A DNA stretch of 20,049 nt from Embleya sp040605455 (GTDB lineage Bacteria > Actinomycetota > Actinomycetes > Streptomycetales > Streptomycetaceae), in contig NZ_JBEXCV010000157.1 in the NCBI RefSeq assembly GCF_040605455.1, positions 1-20,049 on the forward strand. Direction: 5' to 3'. The translations under genes were made by a program, and so were the position numbers. The notes beneath the pieces were generated by a model, which was not told the origin of the DNA, searched no databases, and was given only the letters and a program-made list of their open reading frames with translations. Below are positions 6,826 through 13,362 of this stretch, one piece after another (position 1 is the stretch's first letter; every line of letters starts with the position of its first letter).

Positions 6826-7362
6826 CTACTCCTCGCGCGCCGAACGCTCACGCGTCAGCGCCGGGATCCCGCGGACGAGCCGGCCGAGAAGATTCAGGAA
6901 GACGGTGCGCTCCTCGGGATCGAGCGCGCCCACCATCTCCTGCAACCGGCCGAAGTGCTCCGGGGCCAACTCGCGCATCCTGCGCGCACCCCGGGCGGTC
7001 AGCACCACCACGGCCGAGCGGCCGTCCTCGGCGGACGGTCGGCGAAGCACCAGACCCTCCCGCTCCAAGCCGCCGATCAGTCCCGTCACGGTGGCCCGGG
7101 ACACACCGAGGACGTCCGCCAGCCCCGAAGGGGACATCTCCCCGTCGGCGTCCTCCAACGCGGCCAGCAACCGGTAGCGCCCGGCGGACAGACCAAACCG
7201 GGAGAAGTGCACCTCGACCGCCTGGCCGAGCCGCGCGCCGGCCGCCATCAGCCGCACCGCGACCAACACGGCCTGCGGGTCGACATCGAGCCCATAGCGC
7301 CGGATCTGATACGCCGCCTGGTCGAGCGTGGGGGTGTCCTCAGGCATCGGTTCGCGTTCCAC
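6826..7362 (-). CDS. MarR family transcriptional regulator
   Basis: A 178-residue MarR-type repressor. The winged helix-turn-helix covers roughly residues 60-125, with SPSGLADVLGVSRATVTGLI as the HTH and LVLRRPSAEDGRSAVVVLTARG as the wing (the DxRS/A pattern is typical). Flanking helices form the dimer interface. MarR proteins release DNA when they bind phenolic or electrophilic ligands or are oxidised. Two in-frame starts are possible: GTG at 7362 and ATG at 7347. Neither has a good ribosome-binding site. However, a promoter with TTGACC, an 18-bp spacer and CATACT would begin transcription at about 7362-7363, so a leaderless GTG-initiated mRNA is likely, and I chose 7362. The membrane protein and NmrA-like genes follow on the same strand. 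Confidence 0.88.
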   Translation of the reverse strand: MEREPMPEDTPTLDQAAYQIRRYGLDVDPQAVLVAVRLMAAGARLGQAVEVHFSRFGLSAGRYRLLAALEDADGEMSPSGLADVLGVSRATVTGLIGGLEREGLVLRRPSAEDGRSAVVVLTARGARRMRELAPEHFGRLQEMVGALDPEERTVFLNLLGRLVRGIPALTRERSAREE

Positions 7363-7366
7363 GACA

Positions 7367-7399
7367 TTTAGTATGGCCCCTAATCACTTCATCGGTCAA
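7367..7399 (-). promoter_or_regulatory. Promoter of the MarR gene with overlapping half-operators
   Basis: On the minus strand TTGACC (7394-7399) and CATACT (7370-7375) are separated by 18 bp, a good vegetative promoter. TTTAG (7367-7371) and CTAAT (7380-7384) repeat the half-sites of the operator at 6725-6748, but eight bases apart instead of four. They cover the -10 box, which fits autorepression. The -35 box is the first unit of a tandem array. Confidence 0.6.
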
Positions 7400-7441
7400 C
7401 ACACTGGTCAACACACTGGTCAACACACTGGTCAACACACC
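7394..7441. repeat. 12-bp tandem repeat, four copies (GGTCAACACACT)
   Basis: Four consecutive units start at 7394, 7406, 7418 and 7430. The first three are identical and the last ends in C. Each unit contains GGTCAA, which is the -35 element TTGACC on the minus strand. The array lies directly upstream of the MarR promoter, in the gap to the DUF4267 gene. Confidence 0.95.
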
Positions 7442-7593
7442 GAGCACCAAGCGGACCACGCTCCAAGTCGCTTCCATGTGTCTTCCAGGACTCCCCGGCG
7501 AGAGTTCTCCCAGGACGACGAAGACCGCCTCCCGGGCCGACGGTTCGCTCACGAATCGCTCGACCCGGACCACCGCCTCACGGGGAGACCAGC

Positions 7594-8040
7594 ATGAACG
7601 TCAAGAACCTCACCACCGCCCTGGCCGCGCTCGGCGGCCTGTTCATCATCTACATCGGAGTCGCCTTCCTGATCGCCCCGCAGTCGAGCGCGTCCGGGTT
7701 CGGGCTGCCGAGTTGGCCCGAGCACGAGGGCACCGCGTTCCTGGCCGTCAAGGGCGTGCGGGACATCGGCACCGGGCTGATCATCTTCGCGCTCCTGCCG
7801 ACCGGCCACCGGCGGGCGCTGGGGTGGGCAATGCTGGCCATCTCCTTCGTGCCCGCCGGCGACATGGTGATCGTGCTGAGCAACGAGGGCTCGGCCGGCA
7901 AGGCCTTCGGCATCCACGGCCTCACCGCCGTCCTGGTCGCGCTGACCGCCGGCCTGCTGCTGCGCGAGCGTCCGGCGGCCCCGGCTTCGGCGACCGCGCC
8001 CGCCGCCGTGACCCGGGTCCCCGCCCCGGCCGCGCGTTGA
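7594..8040 (+). CDS. DUF4267 family membrane protein
   Basis: A 148-residue membrane protein with four predicted helices: LTTALAALGGLFIIYIGVAF, a second around VRDIGTGLIIFALL, a third around ALGWAMLAISFVPAGDMVIV, and a fourth around GLTAVLVALTAGLLL. The conserved-looking VKGVRDIGTGL and FVPAGDMVIVL segments fit DUF4267, a family of unknown function common in actinobacteria. The C-terminal 25 residues are an Ala/Pro-rich tail. The ATG at 7594 has GGGGAG six bases upstream. It diverges from the MarR gene, with a 230-base gap that holds the 12-bp repeat array, so MarR control is possible but no operator close to this start is seen. Bases 7442-7593 show nothing further that I can name. Confidence 0.8.
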   Translation: MNVKNLTTALAALGGLFIIYIGVAFLIAPQSSASGFGLPSWPEHEGTAFLAVKGVRDIGTGLIIFALLPTGHRRALGWAMLAISFVPAGDMVIVLSNEGSAGKAFGIHGLTAVLVALTAGLLLRERPAAPASATAPAAVTRVPAPAAR

Positions 8041-8072
8041 CCCACTCCGTCGCCGCCCCGCCCTCGATCCGC

Positions 8073-8403
8073 TCAGTCGGCGGGGGCCAGGCGGCCGGTT
8101 CCCATCGGCAACCACGTGAGCCCGAAGTCGTCGTCGGCCCCGCCGCGCACGCTGATCCCGACGAGCGTGCTGCGGCTGATCGTGCAGATCTGTGCGTACT
8201 CCGCAGTGCCCACACCGATCGTGGCCGGCGCCGCGCCGGCCTTCGCCCGCACGTGACCGACCAGGATCCCGTCCGAGCCGGCCTGGCCCTCGCGCGAGGC
8301 CTGTACAACGGCCCGGGCCCGTGACGAATCGCCGTTCCACCCGGAACGAAACGCCGCCGTGTGGGCAGTCGACCACGGCCCACCGGGTCCGCCGACCCGC
8401 CAT
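8073..8403 (-). pseudogene. Unknown protein of about 110 residues, apparent single-base frameshift
   Basis: Two minus-strand frames join to make one plausible protein. From the ATG at 8403 one frame reads MAGRRTRWAVVDCPHGGVSF then RVER. The neighbouring frame then continues NGDSSRARAVVQASREGQAG, SDGILVGHVRAKAGAAPATI, GVGTAEYAQICTISRSTLVG and DDDFGLTWLPMGTGRLAPAD before a TGA at 8073-8075. The second part has strong coding character (G/C third positions, balanced composition) but no start codon of its own. The total length, 331 bases, is 110 codons plus one base, consistent with one inserted base near 8335-8340. I do not recognise the family. It could be a sequencing error in a real gene or a recent pseudogene. 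It converges with DUF4267, 33 bases away, and diverges from DUF1918. Confidence 0.5.
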
Positions 8404-8595
8404 GTGCAAGCCGCGCCATCGCAGGCGTCTCCTCATCGGGCAGAAAATCCTACGCACTGCAAGAGGAACCGGGCCGAGACTCCGGCCGTCGACGCCGACC
8501 AACCTTATCCATCACTCACCCAATGTGATCAGCCTGTTACCATACGAATACCCGGGGGTCTGTCGCACGCCATCCACCCAGAGGAGCCAGGCCGC

Positions 8596-8796
8596 ATGCA
8601 CGCCACCAAGGGCGATCGCCTTCTCATTCACGGCCGAGTCGTCGGCCGTCACGACCACTTCGTGGAGATCATCGAAGTGCTGGGCCCCGACGGCACACCC
8701 CCGTATCGGGTGCGGGCCGCCGACGGCCACGAAACGATCATGTCGCCGGGCCCGGACTCGGTGGTCGAGCACCGCAACGCCGCCGACTCCGAGTAG
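8596..8796 (+). CDS. DUF1918 domain protein
   Basis: A 66-residue protein beginning MHATKGDRLLIHGRVVGRHD and continuing EIIEVLGPDGTPPYRVRAAD, then GHETIMSPGPDSVVEH. This is the compact SH3-like DUF1918 fold found throughout streptomycetes; its function is unknown. Family proteins show exactly this order: GD near the start, then G.DGxPPYxVRw..GHE, then PGPD. Here the length is full. The ATG at 8596 has GAGGAG (8581-8586) nine bases upstream. DUF1918 genes often sit with universal-stress-protein genes, and a damaged one follows 61 bases downstream. The AT-richer stretch at about 8500-8560 probably holds the promoter, but I cannot place the boxes with confidence. Confidence 0.88.
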   Translation: MHATKGDRLLIHGRVVGRHDHFVEIIEVLGPDGTPPYRVRAADGHETIMSPGPDSVVEHRNAADSE

Positions 8797-8857
8797 CGCA
8801 CCCCGGCAGCCGGCCCGCGAGCGACGCACTCGCCCGCACTTCTCCCGAGGAGCCCTC

Positions 8858-9112
8858 GTGACCAGCCCCGTCCCGCCGCCGGCGTTCGAGTTCGGTACGG
8901 ACGGGCCGCGGGCCGTGCCGGTCGGCGTCGACGGCTCCCGAACCTCGCTCCGCGCCGCCGACTACGCCCTGGGCCAGGCCCGGCGCGGCGGCGCGGAGCC
9001 GACCGGCGCCTCCGAACACTTCGATCACCGGCTCATCGGCTCCCTCGCAATCCGCCTGGTGCGCTCGGCCCGCCGGCCGGTCAGGGTCATCCCCCGAGCG
9101 GTCATCTCCTGA
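8858..9112 (+). pseudogene. Universal stress protein with the middle deleted (84 codons, in frame)
   Basis: The N-terminus VPVGVDGSRTSLRAADYALG is the first beta-strand and helix of a UspA domain. Without a break it passes from ARRGGAEPT to GASEHFDHRLIGSLAIRLVR and PVRVIP, which are the last helix and strand of the same fold (compare the usual VVGAS...GHR..GSxAxRLV....PVTVVP). About 65-75 central residues are missing, including most of the ATP-binding site; only the final GS of G-2x-G-9x-GS remains. The reading frame is kept and the start is good: GTG at 8858 with GAGGAG five bases upstream. Thus an 84-residue protein could be made, but it would not fold as a normal Usp. It may be a deletion derivative or an assembly product. 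It follows DUF1918, likely in one transcript. Confidence 0.7.
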
Positions 9113-9411
9113 GCACATCACCCGCGCCGCCGATCGCCGCCCCAATTCCCTGGACAGCCCGCGCCCGCCCTGCAAAATGTATGTCGAGTGAAACATATTC
9201 ATGCATCGATGGGCTTCGAACATCTCCTCCGAGGTCTTCGACGGCCTGGCATCCCTGTGACCGGTCGAATCACTCGTACGGAGCAGGAAGGGCGACACCC
9301 CGGGCCCCGGGTCGCGCACTTGCGGGCCCGGTGCGGGGTCCCGGAGTCAGACTGGACACGTCACGACAACACATGTCATCAGGGTCGAAAACGGCCCGAC
9401 GAAGGAGCGAC
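9113..9411. other. Intergenic region with a small inverted repeat
   Basis: About 300 bases without a gene. An AT-richer patch holds TATGT (9180-9184) and ACATA (9193-9197) as inverted arms eight bases apart, which might be a regulator site. No promoter boxes were identified with confidence. Confidence 0.3.
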
Positions 9412-10191
9412 GTGCTCAGCACCGACTTTGTGAAGGGTTCGCCGAACTGGCTGGATCTCGGCAGCCCCGACACCACCGCGGCGGCCGCCTTCTACCGCGC
9501 CGTCTTCGACTGGGACTTCCAATCCGCCGGACCCGACGCGGGCGGCTACGGGCTCTTCCAACAGGAGGGCATGACCATCGCCGGGCTCGGTCCACTCACC
9601 GAGGAGGGCGCCTCCTCCGCCTGGACGGTGTACTTCGAGACGCCCGACGCCGACGCCACCGCCGCAGCCGTCAAGAAGGGCGGTGGCACGGTCCGGGTCG
9701 AGCCGTTCGACGTCATGGAGATGGGCCGGATGTCGCCGCTGACCGACCCGGCCGGCGCCGATTTCGCCATCTGGCAGCCCGGTACCTTCCAGGGCTCGGA
9801 GCTGCTGGGCGAGCCCACCTCGCCGGCCTGGGTCGAGCTGCACGGCGCCGATCTCGCCACGGCGCTCTCCTTCTACGGAGGGTTGTTCGGTTGGCGTTCG
9901 CAGGAGTTCGAGATGCCCGGGATGACCTACACCGTGCTGTCCACGGCCGAGGGCAACCCCCAGGACACCTCCTTCGGCGGCATCGTTCCGGACTCGCACG
10001 GCCAGGACCCGCACTGGATCGCGTACTTCGAGGTCGCCGACCCCGACGACGTCGTGGAGCGGGCCCGGCACAACGGGGGTTCGGTGCTCATGCCCGCCGC
10101 CGACGTCCCGGAGGTCGGTCGCCTCGCCTGGCTGGCCGACCCGTTCGGCGCTCCCTTCGCCATCATCCGGAGCGCACCCCAGCCCCAGTAG
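9412..10191 (+). CDS. Tandem VOC (glyoxalase/bleomycin-resistance fold) protein
   Basis: The 259-residue protein has two successive VOC domains. Domain one (about 6-120) starts GSPNWLDLGSPDTTAAAAFY and includes FDWDF. Domain two (about 135-255) starts SPAWVELHGADLATALSFYG and includes LFGWR, and closes WLADPFGAPFAIIR. This double-domain form resembles the mycobacterial CFP-30B/Rv0577 group and many streptomycete proteins annotated as glyoxalase or hydroxylase. Some relatives handle methylglyoxal, but the usual His/Glu metal set is not clear here, so the reaction is open. The GTG at 9412 follows GAAGGAG by five bases, and the protein then matches the family start, so the longer open frame upstream is not used. 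It is monocistronic, with a hairpin 18 bases past the stop. Confidence 0.85.
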   Translation: MLSTDFVKGSPNWLDLGSPDTTAAAAFYRAVFDWDFQSAGPDAGGYGLFQQEGMTIAGLGPLTEEGASSAWTVYFETPDADATAAAVKKGGGTVRVEPFDVMEMGRMSPLTDPAGADFAIWQPGTFQGSELLGEPTSPAWVELHGADLATALSFYGGLFGWRSQEFEMPGMTYTVLSTAEGNPQDTSFGGIVPDSHGQDPHWIAYFEVADPDDVVERARHNGGSVLMPAADVPEVGRLAWLADPFGAPFAIIRSAPQPQ

Positions 10192-10209
10192 TCGCCCATC
10201 GACGACACC

Positions 10210-10239
10210 CGGGCGGCCGGTCGTGCCGGATCCCGCCCG
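10210..10239 (+). terminator. Likely terminator after the VOC gene
   Basis: CGGGCGG (10210-10216) pairs with CCGCCCG (10233-10239), and an inner CCGG/CCGG stem encloses a TCGTG loop, with a three-base bulge between the stems. It begins 18 bases after the stop codon and has no T-run. Confidence 0.45.
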
Positions 10240-10390
10240 GCGAACGCGCGTCGCGCCGACGACGAAGCGGCCCGTGCACGGTGATGGGCGTCCCGGGAGC
10301 CGGCGGCTCCACGGCGCCCATCACGTCCGTTCGGGCGGCTTCACCTGTTCGGCGGGTGCGAAGCGACACGTCGCCGCCTTCCTCGCGATC

Positions 10391-11536
10391 ATGGACGCAC
10401 CAATGAGCAACCTGGCACCGCAACGTGGGGTCGGGGCGGCGATCCGGTCGGCGGCCCGGCAGGTCTGGCTGCCCGTGGGCATTCTCGTCGTCGTCACGGC
10501 AGTGGATCTGGTGACCGGATCCTCGACGGCCTACTACCCGTTCCTCCTCCTGGCGCCGACCCTGGCCGCCGCCACCGCGCCACCCCTGGCGATCCTCGTC
10601 ATCGGCGGCGTCTCGCTACCGCTGCGCTACTGGCTGGCCTCGCGGGACGGATATCTGGGTGCCGAGTACACCGACCTCTTCCGTGTCAGCACCTGGATGT
10701 ACGTCATGGCGACGGGGCTGGCCATGTACCTGTCCGCCGCCCGCATCCGCCGCGAACGGGCCCTGGTCGCCGTCTCCGAGGTGGCCGTCGCCGCGCAGCG
10801 GGCGATCCTGTTGCCGCCGAGCGACAAGCTCGGCGGCCTGCGCCTGGCCGTGCGCTACTTCGCGGTGGCCGAGGAGGCCGAGCTCGGCGGCGATCTCTAC
10901 ATCGCGCTGGACACGCCGTTCGGGGTGCGGCTGATCATCGGCGATGTGCTCGGCAAGGGCCTGGGTGCGGTCCGGACGGCCGCGATCACGATCGGCGCGT
11001 TTCGCGAGGCCGCCTACGACGAACCCGAACTGAGCACCGTGGCGCGCCGCGTCGACACCAGCGTGACCAGGAACGCGCCCGCGGACCGGTTCGTCACCGC
11101 ACTCCTGGTCGAGGTCCGTCCCGAACACGTGGCCTTCACCCATCGCGGGCACGAGGAGCCGGTGGCGATTCGCGCGGACGGTGCCGTCCACGTGCTCGAA
11201 CCTCCCGAACCCGGCCTGCCGTTGGGCCTGGGCGAACTGGATCCGGAGCCGCCCCGACCCTGGGTGGTGCCGTTCGGCGAGGGCGATCTGCTGCTGCTGC
11301 TGACCGACGGGTTCGCGGACGCGCGGGACGCGGGCGGCCGGCACTATCCGCTGGTCGACCGGATCCGGGCACTGTTCGGCGAGGGCCGGCCGACCGTGCC
11401 GGATCCGGTCGTGGCGGTGGAACGGTTGGGCGACGACCTGGTGCGGCACGTCGGTCTGTTGCGGCTCGCCGACGACGCGCTGGTCCTGGCGCTCGCCCGC
11501 GCCCCCGACCCGCCGAAGTCCCCTCCCGCGTCCTGA
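10391..11536 (+). CDS. Membrane-anchored PP2C/SpoIIE-type protein phosphatase
   Basis: A 381-residue protein with three or four N-terminal membrane segments (about residues 25-118: VWLPVGILVVVTAVDLV, FLLLAPTLAAATAPPLAILV, WMYVMATGLAMYL). A linker helix and a cytosolic SpoIIE/PP2C domain (about 150-370) follow. The metal-binding signatures are visible: GGDLY (166-170), IGDVLGKG (183-190), RGHEEPV, LLLLTDGFADARD, and a late ADDALVLAL. Such enzymes dephosphorylate anti-sigma-factor antagonists or other Ser/Thr-phosphorylated proteins in partner-switching pathways. No kinase or antagonist gene is nearby, so the partner is unknown. The start is uncertain: ATG at 10391 (chosen) and ATG at 10403 both lack a strong ribosome-binding site, while the open frame further left looks non-coding. 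It converges with the RraA-like gene. Confidence 0.85.
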   Translation: MDAPMSNLAPQRGVGAAIRSAARQVWLPVGILVVVTAVDLVTGSSTAYYPFLLLAPTLAAATAPPLAILVIGGVSLPLRYWLASRDGYLGAEYTDLFRVSTWMYVMATGLAMYLSAARIRRERALVAVSEVAVAAQRAILLPPSDKLGGLRLAVRYFAVAEEAELGGDLYIALDTPFGVRLIIGDVLGKGLGAVRTAAITIGAFREAAYDEPELSTVARRVDTSVTRNAPADRFVTALLVEVRPEHVAFTHRGHEEPVAIRADGAVHVLEPPEPGLPLGLGELDPEPPRPWVVPFGEGDLLLLLTDGFADARDAGGRHYPLVDRIRALFGEGRPTVPDPVVAVERLGDDLVRHVGLLRLADDALVLALARAPDPPKSPPAS

Positions 11537-11643
11537 TCCCGACGCGGCGGGTCGACCGGCGCGATCGGCGGCACCGGATCCGGTCGGCGTTTCCCCGATT
11601 GGCGTGCCCGGCAACGCCGTTCGGCCGACGGGCCGGCGGCGGG

Positions 11644-12336
11644 CTACTCCTCGATCGCGCCGCCGGTGCTGCGCAGGTGCCGGCGGAACGTGTACGACGG
11701 GTCGCTCGCGCGACGGGCCAGGTAGTCGTCGAAGGTGGTCTGTCGACGCAGCGTCTCGCCGGCCCGGATCCGGCGGGCCTGTTCGCGCTCGGTGTCGCGG
11801 ATGCCATGGGCCGTCGCGAGCACCTCGTCGGCCCGGTCGACGGCGAGGAACAGCACGCCGTCCTCGTCGCCGAAGACGAGGTCGTCGGTGCTCACCAGGT
11901 GCGGCCCGAACCGGGCGGTGGTCAGCGCCTCGGACTCGCGTTCGTCCAGCCGCATCGGGCCGGGCGGGAAACTGCCGTAACTGAACACCGGCAGGCCGAT
12001 CTCCACCAGTTCCGGTGTATCGCGGTGCAACCCCCACACCACCAGGGCCGCCACCCCGGCCGCCTCGGCCTCCAGGACCGCCAGATCGCCGATGCACGCC
12101 TCGTCGGTACGGCCGCCGTTGTCGATCACCAACACGTCGTCCGGCTCGGCCGCACCGAACGCCTCCAGGAACACGTCCACGCTGCCGTAGTGCCGAACCG
12201 GCAACACCCGACCGGCGATGCGCTGCCCGGGCAGCACGGAACCGATCCCCGGCGGCGCGACCCGAAGCGGCACACCTTGGCGCACACACGCGTCCGCGAC
12301 GAGCGGCGTGGAGAGTTCGGCGAAGGTCTTCAACAT
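11644..12336 (-). CDS. RraA-like protein / HMG-aldolase family
   Basis: This 230-residue protein belongs to the RraA/dimethylmenaquinone-methyltransferase-like fold, now known mostly as class II pyruvate aldolases (4-hydroxy-4-methyl-2-oxoglutarate aldolase, oxaloacetate decarboxylase). The signature is complete: VLVIDNGGRTDEACIGDLAV (about 68-87), then the Arg-Asp pair in WGLHRD (105-106) that binds the pyruvate moiety. The early segment TPLVADACVRQG matches the family start. Not all members are aldolases, because some (RraA itself) regulate RNase E. The length and the R-D pair fit the enzymatic type, possibly in aromatic-acid breakdown. The ATG at 12336 has GGAGG five bases upstream. The C-terminal tail, rich in Arg and Asp (FDDYLARRASDPSYTFRRHL), is longer than in typical RraA. 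Confidence 0.8.
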   Translation of the reverse strand: MLKTFAELSTPLVADACVRQGVPLRVAPPGIGSVLPGQRIAGRVLPVRHYGSVDVFLEAFGAAEPDDVLVIDNGGRTDEACIGDLAVLEAEAAGVAALVVWGLHRDTPELVEIGLPVFSYGSFPPGPMRLDERESEALTTARFGPHLVSTDDLVFGDEDGVLFLAVDRADEVLATAHGIRDTEREQARRIRAGETLRRQTTFDDYLARRASDPSYTFRRHLRSTGGAIEE

Positions 12337-12425
12337 GGCGTCCTCCGTGGCTCGACGTCGTCCCGAAGGACGCGCGCAAATGCGGCGAGACAGCCCTGCG
12401 ATGCTATCCACGCCCGGTTCGACGC

Positions 12426-12457
12426 GTCGACGCCTCGGGTCGACCGGGCGCGTCGAC
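12426..12457. repeat. Three GTCGAC hexamers at exact 13-bp spacing
   Basis: GTCGAC occurs at 12426, 12439 and 12452. A perfect 12-bp palindrome TCGACGCGTCGA (12419-12430) overlaps the first copy. The set lies directly after the small DUF6191-like gene and about 90-120 bases upstream of the RraA-like start, where a promoter is expected. Its function is unknown. Confidence 0.6.
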
Positions 12458-12670
12458 TCACGGCGCCGCATCGGGGCTCGGGCCGCGCCGCGGCTCGGCG
12501 ACCGTGATCCGGGCCGTGCCCGCGTCCAGGTCGATCCCGGTGCGCCGGGGTGCGCCGTCCTGCTCGTCGTCGCGCAGCACCGGTTCGACGCGACGCTGCT
12601 CCAGTTGCGCACGCTTGCTCGGGTACAACAGCCGTCGAATCCGCCGGCGCCGCGACGTGTCGGGACGCAC
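12458..12670 (-). CDS. Small basic protein, DUF6191-like
   Basis: A 70-residue frame downstream of the response regulator. The start is Arg-rich (TSRRRRIRRLLYPSKRAQLE). The remainder, QRRVEPVLRDDEQDGAPRRT then GIDLDAGTARITV, resembles the C-terminal part of streptomycete DUF6191 proteins, as I remember them. Codon third positions are strongly G/C, supporting real coding. The GTG at 12670 lacks a good ribosome-binding site, and the frame stays open upstream into the response-regulator gene. The true start is therefore uncertain, and the family's usual N-terminal segment may be missing. It lies 22 bases from the response regulator's stop on the same strand, so it could be the last gene of the ABC/two-component operon. 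Function is unknown, and the assignment is moderate at best. Confidence 0.5.
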   Translation of the reverse strand: MRPDTSRRRRIRRLLYPSKRAQLEQRRVEPVLRDDEQDGAPRRTGIDLDAGTARITVAEPRRGPSPDAAP

Positions 12671-12692
12671 CCGACCCGCGCGGCGCCGGGGC

Positions 12693-13361
12693 TCACAACG
12701 GCTGCACCAGGCGGCTCTCGTACGCGACCACCACCGCCTGGACCCGGTCGCGGACGCCGAGTTTGGCCAACACCCGGCTCACGTGTGTCTTGATCGTGGC
12801 GTCCGACAGGTGCAGCCGGGCGGCGATCTCCGCGTTGGACAGGCCACGCGCGACCTCGATCAGCACGCCGCGCTCGCGCTCGGTCAACTGGGCGAGCCGC
12901 GGGTCCTCCGCGCCGGGCGTGACGTCGTGGTGCGGCAGGCGGTGCGCGAAGGTCTCCAGCAGGCGGCGGGTGATCCGCGGGGCGACCACCGCGTCCCCCG
13001 CCGCCACCGAGCGGATCGCGCCCAGGAGTTCGGCGGGCAGCGCGTTCTTGAGCAGGAAGCCGGAGGCGCCCGCGCGCAGCCCGGCGAACGCGTACTCGTC
13101 CAGGTCGAACGTGGTCAGGATGAGCACCTTGGTCTGCGGGCAGCGCTCGCTGATCAGCCGGGTCGCCTCGATGCCGTCCATGCCGGGCATCCGCACGTCC
13201 ATCAACACCACGTCCGGGCGCAGCCGCTCGGCCAGCCGGACGGCCTCCTCGCCGCAGTCGGCCTCGCCGGCCAGGGTCATGTCGTCCTGGGCGTCCAGAA
13301 CCATCGTGAACGCCATCCGCAACAGCGGCTGGTCGTCCACCACCAACACGTCGATGGCCAC
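12693..13361 (-). CDS. NarL/LuxR family response regulator
   Basis: A 222-residue response regulator. The receiver domain (1-120) has the acidic pair D9-D10, the phosphorylated Asp at D55 in VVLMDVRMPGMDG, a Thr in VLILTT and Lys 105 in GFLLKN. The output domain (about 158-216) is a LuxR-type HTH: LTERERGVLIEVARGLSNAE, IAARLHLSDATIKTHVSRVL, AKLG. It would act as a dimeric DNA-binding activator after phosphorylation by the kinase encoded just upstream. The GTG at 13361 begins one base after the kinase's TGA, with GGGAGGA nine bases before it, so translation is coupled. The probable target is the operon itself; an inverted repeat upstream of the ATPase gene (16452-16472) is a candidate site. 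Confidence 0.93.
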   Translation of the reverse strand: MAIDVLVVDDQPLLRMAFTMVLDAQDDMTLAGEADCGEEAVRLAERLRPDVVLMDVRMPGMDGIEATRLISERCPQTKVLILTTFDLDEYAFAGLRAGASGFLLKNALPAELLGAIRSVAAGDAVVAPRITRRLLETFAHRLPHHDVTPGAEDPRLAQLTERERGVLIEVARGLSNAEIAARLHLSDATIKTHVSRVLAKLGVRDRVQAVVVAYESRLVQPL

Positions 13362-13362
13362 G

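Noticed and set aside
7394..7441. CRISPR-like array
   Set aside because: The 12-bp units are directly adjacent without spacers, so it is a simple tandem repeat.
8404..8595. Promoter boxes for DUF1918 in the AT-richer stretch
   Set aside because: Several weak matches exist (for example CATACG), but none has a -35 partner at proper spacing.
11537..11643. A terminator between the phosphatase and RraA-like genes, around the palindrome ACCGGATCCGGT or GGCGT...ACGCC
   Set aside because: The stems are short or leave no loop, so I could not support a terminator.
10616..12379. A long minus-strand open frame (about 587 codons)
   Set aside because: It is antisense to the phosphatase gene and out of frame with the RraA-like gene, and its composition is not protein-like.
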